From Citrobacter sp. MGH106 (lineage in GTDB: Bacteria > Pseudomonadota > Gammaproteobacteria > Enterobacterales > Enterobacteriaceae), in NCBI RefSeq assembly GCF_001037495.1, contig NZ_KQ089822.1, forward strand, positions 2,653,403-2,717,402: a stretch of DNA of 64,000 bases. Direction: 5' to 3'. A program made the translations under genes and the position numbers. Every line of letters begins with the position of its first letter. The stretch's first letter is position 1. Under the pieces are notes generated by a model that searched no databases, was not told the origin of the DNA, and saw only the letters and a list, made by a program, of their open reading frames with translations. This document shows, one piece after another, positions 44,707 to 53,801 of this stretch.

Positions 44707-46583
44707 GGATTGACTCCTTTGGCATCTGCCAGTGTTTTTAACACCGCCTCGCGGGTTAACAATGTTGGCAACGCCTGACCTTCCGGCAGACCGGGGCCAT
44801 AAATTTGGTTAAACGGCACAGCAACCTGGCCACGTTTTTTCAGAAATGCGGTGATGGCTTCAGAAGGCAGCGTCCAGTCGCCGCGTAACGCCACTACATC
44901 AGGCTGTTGCAGTGCGGCCTGGACGTCTTCTTTATGCAATACGTTGTATTTATTTACCTTACAGGTAATGCACCAGTCGGCCGTTACATCAACGACTACG
45001 CGCTTATGCTGGGCAAGCGCATCGTCGATGGCCTGCTCGCTAAGCGGTTGCCAGTTCACACTCTCTTTCACTGCACTTTGTGTGAAAACACCCAGATGCG
45101 GGAGCAGTAACGTTGCCAGCCAGATAGCAGAGCCGAGCATCATCACCCCCAGAAGACGTCGCAGGATGTTCATCCAGCGCCCCGGACGTGGTAACCGCAA
45201 TGCCAGACCCGGTCGGAGAGCCACCAACAGCCATGGCAAGCTCATGCCCAGCCCCAGTGCGAGAAAAAGTCCCCATAGCGTTGGAAGTGAAGCCGTAAGC
45301 GCCACCGCTACCGCGGTCCCGAGAAACGGTGCACTGCACGGCGTGGCGAGCAGCGTAGCAAAAGCGCCCTGCCAGAAATGCCCTGCCAGACCGTTGCCAC
45401 CGCGAGTAGCCAGCGTTGTTGTCATTGTGGAAGGAAGCCGGAATTCAAACAATCCGAACAGACTGGCGCTAAACGCCAGCATTACCAGCACCATAACGCC
45501 AATAAACCACGGGCTCTGGAATTGGATCCCCCAGCCGAGTGCCTGATTGGTCATACGCAGTACCGTCATCAGCAATGCCAGGGCCATAAATGAGACCAGA
45601 ATTCCGGCCACCGACGCCAGAAACTGACGGCGAACCTGACGACGACTTTTCTCTTCGACAAGCAAAATTGAACCCAGCTTCATGCCCAAAACCGGTAGCA
45701 CACAGGGCATCAGATTCAGGATCAGACCACCCAGCAGCGCCATCGCAACCACCTGCCACATCGCAGGTGCGGCGGTATCCGCAGCCGGAGCATCTCCTAT
45801 AGCAAGTCGACTTTCCTGCGCAACGCCATTATCAGCCAGGACCAGCGTGACCCGCTTGCCGCGTAAATCCGGTGCGCCTTCTCCCCAACTGTCATGGACA
45901 GGTACTGTCGCCAGCAGCGTGTCTCCATCAATGCGGATTTGCGGCATACCGAAATCCACATCATCGACGGTATCCAGATAAAGTCCGGGCGTAGACCAGC
46001 CTCCCGCGCGGTGCGCTTCGACCACCAACTCTCCAGCCCGCGCCCCTGCGCTGAGCGTATCTGTCAGGCCGCTGGCAAGCGGGATCTGCCCCATTGCCTG
46101 GGCATAATCATGCGCAAATGTCGGATCCTGAACAGAAGGTGTTACGGAAAAAGGAAAATCCGTCAGCAGGCAGACATTGCTGCACGTTGATAGCGTCAAT
46201 ACGCCATTGATCGTGGCTGGCAGCGTGCCGTGTACCACCATCGGGAATGTCACCTTATCGTGATACCCCTGGGTAGTGATATTGGCGACCTCAAAGCGCG
46301 CAGGCGTTGGCCAGAACCAATCCACTGCGGGCATTTCACCTTTCCAGGTGACAGACGGCGCGACACCGCCCTCTCCCGGCGAACGCCAGTAGGTTTTCCA
46401 GCCATCTTCCAGCTTCACATCCAGCAGTAGACGGGCTTGCCCTTCAGCAGATGTATCGGCACGCAGCCGGACGCTGGCATGGTCGTTATCGGGTGAACGC
46501 AGCCAGCCGATGTCAGCCGCCCAGGATACGGGTAGCCATAGCAATAACAGACAGAACAGCGCCTGCCTGAAAACAGTCATCAT
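44703..46583 (-). CDS. scsB: DsbD-like electron-transfer membrane protein ScsB
   Basis: ScsB, 626 residues. Signal peptide, an N-terminal periplasmic region with a Cys pair (TLSTCSNVCLL near residue 135), a central DsbD-type membrane domain of about eight segments with conserved Cys residues (MPCVLPVLG and TPCSAPFLG), and a C-terminal thioredoxin domain with CITC in DVTADWCITCKVN near residue 530. It moves reducing power from cytoplasmic thioredoxin to ScsC and related periplasmic partners. Two adjacent ATGs begin the frame. scsA lies 48 bases upstream. Confidence 0.95.
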   Translation of the reverse strand: MMTVFRQALFCLLLLWLPVSWAADIGWLRSPDNDHASVRLRADTSAEGQARLLLDVKLEDGWKTYWRSPGEGGVAPSVTWKGEMPAVDWFWPTPARFEVANITTQGYHDKVTFPMVVHGTLPATINGVLTLSTCSNVCLLTDFPFSVTPSVQDPTFAHDYAQAMGQIPLASGLTDTLSAGARAGELVVEAHRAGGWSTPGLYLDTVDDVDFGMPQIRIDGDTLLATVPVHDSWGEGAPDLRGKRVTLVLADNGVAQESRLAIGDAPAADTAAPAMWQVVAMALLGGLILNLMPCVLPVLGMKLGSILLVEEKSRRQVRRQFLASVAGILVSFMALALLMTVLRMTNQALGWGIQFQSPWFIGVMVLVMLAFSASLFGLFEFRLPSTMTTTLATRGGNGLAGHFWQGAFATLLATPCSAPFLGTAVAVALTASLPTLWGLFLALGLGMSLPWLLVALRPGLALRLPRPGRWMNILRRLLGVMMLGSAIWLATLLLPHLGVFTQSAVKESVNWQPLSEQAIDDALAQHKRVVVDVTADWCITCKVNKYNVLHKEDVQAALQQPDVVALRGDWTLPSEAITAFLKKRGQVAVPFNQIYGPGLPEGQALPTLLTREAVLKTLADAKGVNP

Positions 46584-46631
46584 ATTTTTTCTCCGTGAAT
46601 AATTATCTAACAGTCAGCAACAACGGTTTGG

Positions 46632-46994
46632 TCATTCACGGAAGACACAGAATCTGAGATGAACCCTAAGCGTGGGCGGCGAGATGGCTCGCGGTGGGAA
46701 AAAAGGCAGACGAAAAGCCCGCACTGGCGCTAACAGCGACAGAAGCAGGCATAGCACCAGAATCGCCCCTTCAAACAGCACAGGCGGCGACGCCAGTAAC
46801 GACTTCGCGCTCAATTCACAAGGGGTAACGGGTGAGGCGTCATCGGTATCCGTTTGCGCGCTCGCGACGACAGCAGTGGCGGCGGTATTCATCTGCAACG
46901 CATGCAGACCCGCCATGCGTTGCGCGGTGCAAACTATCACCACAACACATGCCAGGCAGAGGAACCACCATCCCATCCGTTGACGTTTCGCCAT
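46632..46994 (-). CDS. scsA: Suppressor of copper sensitivity protein ScsA
   Basis: ScsA, 120 residues, the least understood Scs protein. It has a hydrophobic N-terminal segment (about 9-27, WWFLCLACVVVIVCTAQRM) and a second one near residue 80 (FEGAILVLCLLLSLLAPV). Between them lies TPCELSAKSLLASPPV. The form suggests a small inner-membrane protein; family-wide role in copper or peroxide tolerance comes from Salmonella work. It heads scsABCD. An inverted repeat (47050-47064) lies about 60 bases upstream of its start. Confidence 0.85.
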   Translation of the reverse strand: MAKRQRMGWWFLCLACVVVIVCTAQRMAGLHALQMNTAATAVVASAQTDTDDASPVTPCELSAKSLLASPPVLFEGAILVLCLLLSLLAPVRAFRLPFFPPRAISPPTLRVHLRFCVFRE

Positions 46995-47406
46995 TATACC
47001 CTCACTGATTAACGCGAGTTATCTTAGCCACTGGTGAGGTTTTGGCAACCTTTACGCTGTAAAGTTATGTCGGTACCGGAGATTAACAACTGCTGTTCAT
47101 TATCACACCCGGCCACGAAATAATAATCAATGCCAGCAATAATTTCACAATCAAAAATGACGCCTCTAATAAAACAACATGAAAATATCACCACAGGTAT
47201 TATTCATTATTTCCGCGGCATCTCCGAGAAAACCCCGTGACACATTATAAGAAAATATTAAAAATGTACTTTCGCGTATTGATGCGTAAATGAAAGTAAG
47301 GACTGGAGCATTTCCTCAATAAAAACAATATTATAATTAAACGGACTAATATCTTGTCCATTATAAAAACGCTTTGTTTGTTAAATGTTATTCAGAGTAT
47401 ATGGAA
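46995..47406. other. scsA / dsbA-like divergent intergenic region
   Basis: A 412-base AT-rich interval without a gene. It contains promoters for scsA (minus) and the DsbA-like gene (plus). The palindrome CTTTAC-GCT-GTAAAG at 47050-47064 has one GTAAA half as in CpxR sites but no second direct copy at the right spacing, so CpxR binding is only a possibility. Confidence 0.5.
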
Positions 47407-48030
47407 ATGAAAAAATATTTATTACCCCTGATCGGCTTACTTTTTACCGTTAGCACTCAAGCCGCATCATTTACCGATGGCAAGCAGTTCATCTCACTGG
47501 AGAAACCCGTACCTGCAGCACCAGCAGCACTGAAGTTTTTCTCCTTCTATTGTCCCTCCTGCTATCAGTATGATGAAGTTTTCAAAGTGACTGATAACGT
47601 GAAAAAAGTCTTGCCCGCTGATGTCAAACTCACCGAGTATCATGTCGACTTTTTAGGTCCTCTGGGACCAGACATGACGCATGCCTGGTCAGTTGCCATG
47701 TTGTTAAACGTGGAAGATAAAGTCAAACCTTTACTGTTTGATGCCGTTCAGAAAAAACAAACCATTAAAACAGCGGGCGATATTCGCAATATATTTATCA
47801 ACGCCGGTGTGAGTGCCAGTGATTATGACGCAGCATGGAATAGTTTTGCCGTGAAATCATTGACAGCCAAACAACAAGAGCTGGCTAAAGCTGTAGATTT
47901 AAAAGGCGTACCCGCAATCTTTATCAAGGGTAAATATATGATTAATCCTAAAGGATTAAATTCAGATGACGTAAATTCTTTTGTGCAGAGCTACGCTGAC
48001 ACTGTCCAGTATCTTATTTCCCGCCCCTGA
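47407..48030 (+). CDS. DsbA-like periplasmic thiol oxidase
   Basis: A DsbA paralogue of 207 residues from the ATG at 47407; in-frame ATGs two and eleven codons upstream are alternatives. The signal peptide ends in VSTQA near residue 19. The thioredoxin domain has active site CPSC (49-52) in FYCPSCYQ, instead of the CPHC of classic DsbA, and cis-Pro in KGVPAIFI. The rest tracks DsbA closely (HAWSVAMLLNVEDKV, AAWNSFAVKSL). An altered dipeptide changes redox potential and partner choice in this family, as in SrgA and DsbL. Placement beside scsABCD suggests a shared thiol-redox or copper setting. It has no DsbB-like partner here. Confidence 0.88.
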   Translation: MKKYLLPLIGLLFTVSTQAASFTDGKQFISLEKPVPAAPAALKFFSFYCPSCYQYDEVFKVTDNVKKVLPADVKLTEYHVDFLGPLGPDMTHAWSVAMLLNVEDKVKPLLFDAVQKKQTIKTAGDIRNIFINAGVSASDYDAAWNSFAVKSLTAKQQELAKAVDLKGVPAIFIKGKYMINPKGLNSDDVNSFVQSYADTVQYLISRP

Positions 48031-48246
48031 TGTTGAGTTAATACCGTTATACGCACCACACAACAGGATCCAGCCCCTCTCTGGTGACTGTTGGTGGTGT
48101 AATGCCTGTTCCTTGTCATATCGTCTTCTCCTCCTTTCATGTCATGGTTGGCATTCACCCTTATGAGGATTACCCTAAACTTATTGGTAGATGCCTTTCC
48201 CCAGAGGTATCCTTCTTCTATGTGTTGATTTACACGAGAGAGCGCT

Positions 48247-49167
48247 ATGGAATTAAAGGATTATTACGCCATCATGGGCGTGAAACCGACGGACGATCTC
48301 AAGACAATCAAGACCGCCTATCGTCGACTCGCCCGCAAATACCATCCCGATGTCAGTAAAGAATCCGATGCCGAAGCCCGTTTTAAAGAAGTTGCTGAAG
48401 CATGGGAAGTACTGAGCGATGAACAACGTAGAGCCGAGTACGATCAGTTGTGGCAGCACCGCAACGACCCGCAGTTCAACCGTCAGTTCCAGCAGGGCGA
48501 TGGACAGAATTACAATGCTGAAGACTTCGACGACATTTTCTCCTCTATTTTTGGCAAGCATGCTCACCATTCACGGCAGCGTCATGCCAGTCGGGGTCAC
48601 GATATCGAAATCGAAGTTGCCGTTTTTCTCGAAGAAACGCTTACTGAGCATAGCCGTACCATCAGTTACAGCCTGCCGGTATACAATGCTTTTGGTCTGG
48701 TAGAGCGCGAAATTCCGAAAACGCTGAACGTGAAAATTCCGGCCGGCGTGGGTAACGGCCAACGCATTCGTTTGAAAGGCCAGGGTACTCCCGGTGAGAA
48801 CGGTGGACCGAACGGCGATTTATGGCTGGTCATTCATATTGCGCCTCATCCGCTGTTTGACATTGTTAATCAGGATCTGGAAATTGTCGTTCCCCTCGCC
48901 CCGTGGGAAGCCGCTTTGGGCGCGAAAGTTACCGTACCCACCCTCAAAGAGAGCATTCTGCTGACTATCCCACCTGGTAGCCAGGCCGGGCAGCGTTTAC
49001 GAATTAAGGGCAAGGGGTTGGTAAGCAAAAAACATACCGGCGACCTGTATGCAGTGATCAAAATCGTGATGCCACCAAAACCTGACGACAACAGCGCCGC
49101 ACTGTGGCAACAGCTGGCAGAGGCACAGAAGTCCTTTGATCCGCGCAAAGAGTGGGGGAAAGCATAA
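48247..49167 (+). CDS. cbpA: DnaJ-family co-chaperone CbpA
   Basis: CbpA, 306 residues as in E. coli. An N-terminal J domain has HPD at 33-35 (KYHPDV), followed by a linker and two C-terminal substrate-binding domains (from about residue 120), without a zinc-finger. It is a DnaK co-chaperone that also binds curved DNA in stationary phase. It is coupled to its inhibitor cbpM: the TAA stop shares its last A with the cbpM ATG. Confidence 0.97.
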   Translation: MELKDYYAIMGVKPTDDLKTIKTAYRRLARKYHPDVSKESDAEARFKEVAEAWEVLSDEQRRAEYDQLWQHRNDPQFNRQFQQGDGQNYNAEDFDDIFSSIFGKHAHHSRQRHASRGHDIEIEVAVFLEETLTEHSRTISYSLPVYNAFGLVEREIPKTLNVKIPAGVGNGQRIRLKGQGTPGENGGPNGDLWLVIHIAPHPLFDIVNQDLEIVVPLAPWEAALGAKVTVPTLKESILLTIPPGSQAGQRLRIKGKGLVSKKHTGDLYAVIKIVMPPKPDDNSAALWQQLAEAQKSFDPRKEWGKA

Positions 49168-49472
49168 TGGCTAACGTTACCGTCACCTTTACTATTACCG
49201 AGTTTTGTCTGCACACCGGCGTTTCTGCAGAGGAACTTAATGAGATTGTCGGTTTAGGGGTAATAGAACCCCGTGAAGACGAGACTGCCCACTGGCAGTT
49301 TGACGATCATGCCCTGGCCGTTGTGCAGCGCGCTTTGCGCCTGCGCCAGGAGCTGGAGCTTGACTGGCCAGGAATAGCCGTTGCGTTGACATTACTGGAA
49401 GAGAACGCACATTTACGACAGGAAAACCGCTTGCTGAGACAGCGTCTGTCCCGCTTTATCTCTCATCCATGA
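49167..49472 (+). CDS. cbpM: CbpA modulator CbpM
   Basis: CbpM, 101 residues from the ATG at 49167, matching the family start [20 protein letters not shown]. It is a MerR-like helical protein that binds the CbpA J domain and blocks both its co-chaperone and DNA-binding activities. Its ATG overlaps the cbpA stop by one base, so production is coupled. The helix-rich C-terminus with [19 protein letters not shown] suits a coiled-coil dimer. Confidence 0.95.
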   Translation: MANVTVTFTITEFCLHTGVSAEELNEIVGLGVIEPREDETAHWQFDDHALAVVQRALRLRQELELDWPGIAVALTLLEENAHLRQENRLLRQRLSRFISHP

Positions 49473-49614
49473 CGCATTTATTGCCAGTCACCGGGGGCAG
49501 CATCGCTCTGCCCCTTTTTTCTCCCGTCAGTCCCACCCCAGCGTTAATGACATTAACCGGCAGATAGCATACATTCTGAGGTAAGAATTATCCTAAAGCA
49601 TAAGACGTTGAGCC

Positions 49615-50301
49615 ATGCAGCTTAAACCACTCACAAAAGGCCGTTTTCATAACATCTGGCAGCAAGATGATGCCTTTATCGAGAAGACATTCCAGGAACT
49701 GCTATCAGAGACACAGCTCATTCATGAGGATGAGTATCTCTATCATCAGGGGCAGGTTGTCGACCGTCTGATTATGGTGCAATCAGGAAGAATCTCTCTG
49801 CGTTACAGCGCTGAGAATGGTCGCCGTTTTCAACTTGGCGCGATGGAGTGTGACGAACAACTTTTTGGTGAGATGGAGTTCTTTACGGGCTATCGCTGCC
49901 AGCTTGATATTGTGGCCGAAGAGCCGCTCACCGTTGCGGTATGTAGTTGCGATCGGCTGGAAGAAGCGTTAAATCAGCACCCCAGACTGGCAATCTTCTT
50001 CGCCAGCGCAATGGCTGTCGACTACCAGGATATGCTGGAAATTTTCCTGCACCGGATGCTCTATCCGATCGTGCATAACGTGGCTTACGATCTTTATCGA
50101 CAGCATCAAAACAAGCAACCCATGGATGGTTTCAGTAAAAAATATCAGGAAGCTGAGCGATTCGGCACTACCGACCGGGTCTACCGACGGGCGGTTAAAG
50201 CGCTTACTGATGCAGGCCTGGTAACGCAAACAAAGCAAGGCCTGGAAATCAAAGATCTGGATGGGCTACGGCAATTTCTGGGAAACGACATCATCGACTG
50301 A
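49615..50301 (+). CDS. Crp/Fnr-family regulator
   Basis: A 228-residue regulator. The N-terminal half is a cyclic-nucleotide-binding-like beta roll (YHQGQVVDRLIMVQSGRISLRY near residue 42, then LFGEMEFFTG). A long dimer helix precedes the C-terminal HTH (FGTTDRVYRRAVKALTDAGLV near residue 185). It lacks the N-terminal cysteine set of Fnr and the arginine-serine pair that binds cAMP in Crp, so its signal is unknown. It resembles the YeiL branch of the family. It stands between cbpM and a nucleoside gene set; a link to the latter is only suggested by position. Confidence 0.85.
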   Translation: MQLKPLTKGRFHNIWQQDDAFIEKTFQELLSETQLIHEDEYLYHQGQVVDRLIMVQSGRISLRYSAENGRRFQLGAMECDEQLFGEMEFFTGYRCQLDIVAEEPLTVAVCSCDRLEEALNQHPRLAIFFASAMAVDYQDMLEIFLHRMLYPIVHNVAYDLYRQHQNKQPMDGFSKKYQEAERFGTTDRVYRRAVKALTDAGLVTQTKQGLEIKDLDGLRQFLGNDIID

Positions 50302-50347
50302 CACACCAACACCGGGTCCGGAATGTTGGAGTGTCCGTCAACAACAA

Positions 50348-51184
50348 TTAGAACTTATAGGTAAGGCTGAAGTAATGGCCGATACCCGTTGTACGCCCTG
50401 CTCCGCCGTGATTTTCCATCAATGCCATATTACGGAAATACTTCAATCCGTAACCCACTGCGTAGTGCTCTGAATGCCAGTAAATGCCGTTATACCATTC
50501 AATCGCGTTGTTGCTGTACAACGCCTGATCAGCAATCTTATTGGCAGCAAACTGGTAGTCAAAGTACCCCTGATAGTTTAAATAGCTGCCATTGGCGAAA
50601 TGATAAAACGGCGTCGACCAGTTTGTTGAAAACATGTAGCCATCCCACTTACCTTCGTTATCTGCACCATAGTTTTCACGAACGTAGTGAGCGTAGAGAT
50701 TCATCCCCACCATACCGAACCACGGTACCTTAACATCTGTTCCCAGGCCGATATAATGTTCGAATAATTCCCGGTCACCAATGTTGTTCACGGTTGAGAT
50801 ATAGAATTCGTTAAACGGGCCAACAGATAAATCTCTGTTAAAGATGGCATCAAGTGAAAAACGCGGTGATATTTTGGCAAAAAAGTTATCACCACCGTGA
50901 CGATCGTCATGCTTGCTATCAAAAACATCAAAGAAATCAACGTAACCATAAAGATCGACAATACCAGAGCGAGCACCAAATTCCAGTTCAAGATACGTGT
51001 CGTTGCGAATGCCATAAGGAACCTTAGCATCAACGCTTTGCATTAAATTCATCTGCATCCAGTTGAAATCATTCTTCCGAATATTGCCATCAGTATAATC
51101 AGCAGCAACAGCATGGGCACACCCCATACTCATAACAGCGCCAACCACCAGATTTTTAATCATTGATATATTTTTCCGCAACAT
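50348..51184 (-). CDS. Tsx-like nucleoside-specific outer-membrane channel
   Basis: A 278-residue outer-membrane protein of the Tsx/OmpK family, from the ATG at 51184 with an aaaggaat ribosome site. The signal peptide ends in AHAVA near residue 28. The mature part is a beta barrel ending in aromatic LTYKF, with Tsx landmarks RNDTYLELEFGARSG, SPRFSLDAIFNRDLSVGPFNEFY and YGADNEGKWDGYMF. Tsx proteins let nucleosides cross the outer membrane. It is the last gene of the set with the MFS carrier and phosphorylase upstream, so nucleosides are the likely substrate. Confidence 0.9.
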   Translation of the reverse strand: MLRKNISMIKNLVVGAVMSMGCAHAVAADYTDGNIRKNDFNWMQMNLMQSVDAKVPYGIRNDTYLELEFGARSGIVDLYGYVDFFDVFDSKHDDRHGGDNFFAKISPRFSLDAIFNRDLSVGPFNEFYISTVNNIGDRELFEHYIGLGTDVKVPWFGMVGMNLYAHYVRENYGADNEGKWDGYMFSTNWSTPFYHFANGSYLNYQGYFDYQFAANKIADQALYSNNAIEWYNGIYWHSEHYAVGYGLKYFRNMALMENHGGAGRTTGIGHYFSLTYKF

Positions 51185-51279
51185 ATTCAATTCCTTTGAG
51201 AAAGACTGAACGGCGCCACACACAGAATAGTTGTGTGGCGATAGTTCTTAATTAGAGGAAGGTAAGTGTTTTGCAATAA

Positions 51280-52434
51280 TTATTGACGTTTGAGCTTCAG
51301 TGTTCCCAGCAACATGATAAAGATAACCAAATACAATACTGGTATTGCGTACATAATTTTTTGCAATCCCATCGTTTTTTCCATTACCGCGCTGATTGCC
51401 GGGCTAAACATTGCTCCTGCACTACCGCTAATTAAAATGTAAGAAACGTTCTGGCTACTTGCTCGCTTCACAAAAGAAACACCGTAAGCAATAAAGGAGT
51501 TATACAGTGCGGCGCACACAAAGCCATAACTGTAGGCCAGATAATCTAACCCTGAAATATCTTTCTTCGTTACAATGATCGTAGTGATAATACAAGCCAG
51601 CAAAATAATACTTAACAGGAAATAATGTATCTTCACGCGGGCAACAATCCCGGTTGACACTAACGCGCCGACCAGTGCGGCCCCCCAATACTGAGTAATA
51701 ATATTTCCGGCTTCTTCAAATGGAATACCAAATTTATTCTTAACAAACAGAGGTGCCCATGTCAGGAAGGTATAAAGCGCCAACATACCTAAAAACAGAC
51801 CAATCCCACCGCTGATAATCCCAGGATTCCACTCTGACTTCACCGCTTCTGTCTGGCCAGAAACATGTGTTGTTTCGCAAGCTGCAAAGCGAGTTAGTGC
51901 CACAATCCCAAGGGTCAGTAAGGCCACCATACCAACGCTAAGGTAGCTGTAACTCCATGACATATTGTGGGTTAGCGCGAAGGTCGTAATCAACGGGAAA
52001 ACCACCCCCGCAACGTTAAACGTAGCATCCTGCACCACCAGCATCGTACTCTGAATACGATCCTGCCAGACAGAAACCACGATCGTACCTGCCACGCATA
52101 GGCCAATACCGCCACAAAAACCGACGAGGGTCATAGCGACCATCACTGGCCATAAACCACTACTTAAATGCATTGTCAGTGCGCACAGGAAAACTATCGA
52201 ATAGATAATTAACGTCATACGTTTTACACCGACTTTTTCAATCAGGAAAAAAGCGGCGATCGTGCCCGCTAATGCCCCTCCGTTCAGTAACGAAAAAATA
52301 GATGCGACAGCATTCACATCGGCATTGTAACGCATTGCAATCGGTTCAATCAGCATACCAAACTGACTGGCAAACCCTGCCATAATAAAATTTGCCAGAA
52401 AACTAATCAGCGTAAGTGCTATTTTATTCTTCAT
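51280..52434 (-). CDS. TsgA-like MFS transporter
   Basis: A 384-residue, 12-segment major facilitator protein resembling E. coli TsgA through its length (ISFLANFIMAGFASQFGMLIEPIAMRY; LVGFCGGIGLCVAGTIVVS; VQDATFNVAGVVFPLI). TsgA itself has no firm substrate. Here the neighbours, a DeoD-type phosphorylase 38 bases upstream and a Tsx-like porin 95 bases downstream, suggest nucleoside import. All three genes share a strand and probably a transcript. Confidence 0.87.
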   Translation of the reverse strand: MKNKIALTLISFLANFIMAGFASQFGMLIEPIAMRYNADVNAVASIFSLLNGGALAGTIAAFFLIEKVGVKRMTLIIYSIVFLCALTMHLSSGLWPVMVAMTLVGFCGGIGLCVAGTIVVSVWQDRIQSTMLVVQDATFNVAGVVFPLITTFALTHNMSWSYSYLSVGMVALLTLGIVALTRFAACETTHVSGQTEAVKSEWNPGIISGGIGLFLGMLALYTFLTWAPLFVKNKFGIPFEEAGNIITQYWGAALVGALVSTGIVARVKIHYFLLSIILLACIITTIIVTKKDISGLDYLAYSYGFVCAALYNSFIAYGVSFVKRASSQNVSYILISGSAGAMFSPAISAVMEKTMGLQKIMYAIPVLYLVIFIMLLGTLKLKRQ

Positions 52435-52472
52435 ATAAAGACATCCCTGATTGGTTCAATAAAATTTCTTCG

Positions 52473-53180
52473 CTAAGCTGTAACTGCTGTATTCAGTGCC
52501 AGCTCAATCATATTATTAAAGGTTAATTGCCGTTCCTCCGCAGTCGTTTCTTCTCCCGTCAGGCAGTGATCGGACACGGTTAAAATCGCCAGCGCCTCAA
52601 TCCCAAACTGATGTGCTAAGGCATACAATCCAGCCACTTCCATATCGACTCCCAGAACACCAAACTTCTCCAGTGCAGGAATTAAATTATCATCAGGATC
52701 GTAATAAAGATCGCCACTGAAAACATTTCCGACTTTGATATCAATGCCCGCTTTTTGCGCCAGAATCCATGCTTGTTGTAATAATGGGAAGTGTGCCGAT
52801 GTTGCCATTGTATAGCCAGAACTACGTTTCAGATTCGTGACTGAGTCCGTTCCGGCTGCGACGGCAAGAATAATATCGCGCATTTTAATATGGTGCTGTG
52901 TTGCCCCCAGACTACCCACCCGAATAATTCTCTGGACACCAAAATCATGTACCAACTCATGTGCATATAACGTCATCGACGGTATTCCCATACCGTGACC
53001 CATTACTGAAACAGGTTGTCCGAAATAGTATCCGGTATAACCCAGCATATTGCGCACGTTGGTAACTTCCCGATAATCTACCAGGTAATTTTCAGCAATA
53101 AACTTAGCGCGTAACGGATCACCAGGCATAATAACAGTTGAAGCAAAATCACCCGGTTTGGCATTAATATGTGCAGTCAT
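52473..53180 (-). CDS. deoD: DeoD-type purine nucleoside phosphorylase
   Basis: A 235-residue trimeric-type (NP-I) purine nucleoside phosphorylase, close to DeoD of E. coli (239). The ATG at 53180 (MTAHINAKPGDFAST) matches the family start. Visible elements are MPGDPLRAKFIAE near residue 20, GHGMGIPSMTLYAHEL near residue 62, RVGSLGAT near residue 87 and the purine-site Asp in TVSDHCLTGE near residue 204. It splits purine nucleosides with phosphate. It is probably a second copy in addition to the deo operon gene elsewhere; the set forms a self-contained salvage unit. Confidence 0.93.
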   Translation of the reverse strand: MTAHINAKPGDFASTVIMPGDPLRAKFIAENYLVDYREVTNVRNMLGYTGYYFGQPVSVMGHGMGIPSMTLYAHELVHDFGVQRIIRVGSLGATQHHIKMRDIILAVAAGTDSVTNLKRSSGYTMATSAHFPLLQQAWILAQKAGIDIKVGNVFSGDLYYDPDDNLIPALEKFGVLGVDMEVAGLYALAHQFGIEALAILTVSDHCLTGEETTAEERQLTFNNMIELALNTAVTA

Positions 53181-53328
53181 AACAATTCCTGAATCATTTA
53201 TATTGAAGATATGCAGGGATTGTAACCAGACGTATGCAGAGAATTGAGGACAAAAGTCCTGCTGAGAGGATCGGCCTCTCATTTTTGAGAGTTATTGTTG
53301 TTGCGTTGCCGTACGGGGAAAACGCCGC

Positions 53329-53353
53329 CACCCCGCGCGACAGTCACGGGGTG
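53329..53353 (-). terminator. Hairpin downstream of the ycgJ-like gene
   Basis: CACCCCG (53329-53335) pairs with CGGGGTG (53347-53353) across an 11-base loop, 13 bases past the stop; a TTTT run follows about 8 bases later on the minus strand. A second small stem, GAGAGG/CCTCTC, lies near 53264-53280 in the same gap. The match to an intrinsic terminator is moderate. Confidence 0.45.
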
Positions 53354-53366
53354 ACATCATGTCATA

Positions 53367-53723
53367 TCAGGGCTTATCAGCGTGACCAAACAGTAACGCG
53401 GTATAATGGGGGTTCACTTTTCCGCTACGCTTACCGTCCGGACCAAAATAGCGATCGTCCCGGCACAGACGCTCATTGGTGTCACAAAACAGACCGCCCC
53501 GGAATGTAAAAGCGGTTGTATCAAATTGCCCGGCCGCTGCCAGCTTTTCGCCCTGCTTCTTGCCGACATACCTGGTGGTCAGCGCCACCGATATACCGTG
53601 CTTATTGGCACAGATCGATTTATCACACAGCACGCCCGGGGCCGGACTGTATGGCTCAACTGTCGCTGCGTTCACTGGCAATGACAGAACACTCACTGCC
53701 AGCAGGCCCAACACTTTTATCAT
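53367..53723 (-). CDS. YcgJ-like secreted protein
   Basis: A 118-residue exported protein similar to E. coli YcgJ. The signal peptide ends in LPVNA near residue 19. The mature domain has two Cys pairs, VLCDKSICAN and LFCDTNERLC, and the segment GISVALTTRYVGKKQGEKLAAAGQFDTTAFTFRGG, all shared with YcgJ. Function is unknown in the family. A gagaaaga ribosome region precedes the ATG. It stands alone between the deoD-type gene and the GntR regulator. Confidence 0.85.
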   Translation of the reverse strand: MIKVLGLLAVSVLSLPVNAATVEPYSPAPGVLCDKSICANKHGISVALTTRYVGKKQGEKLAAAGQFDTTAFTFRGGLFCDTNERLCRDDRYFGPDGKRSGKVNPHYTALLFGHADKP

Positions 53724-53801
53724 CTTTCTCTCCTTATATTCTTCGCCAGCCGCTTTTGCCTGCTTCTCTCATCCGAACAGAATGACACCCGGGCGTAATA
53801 T

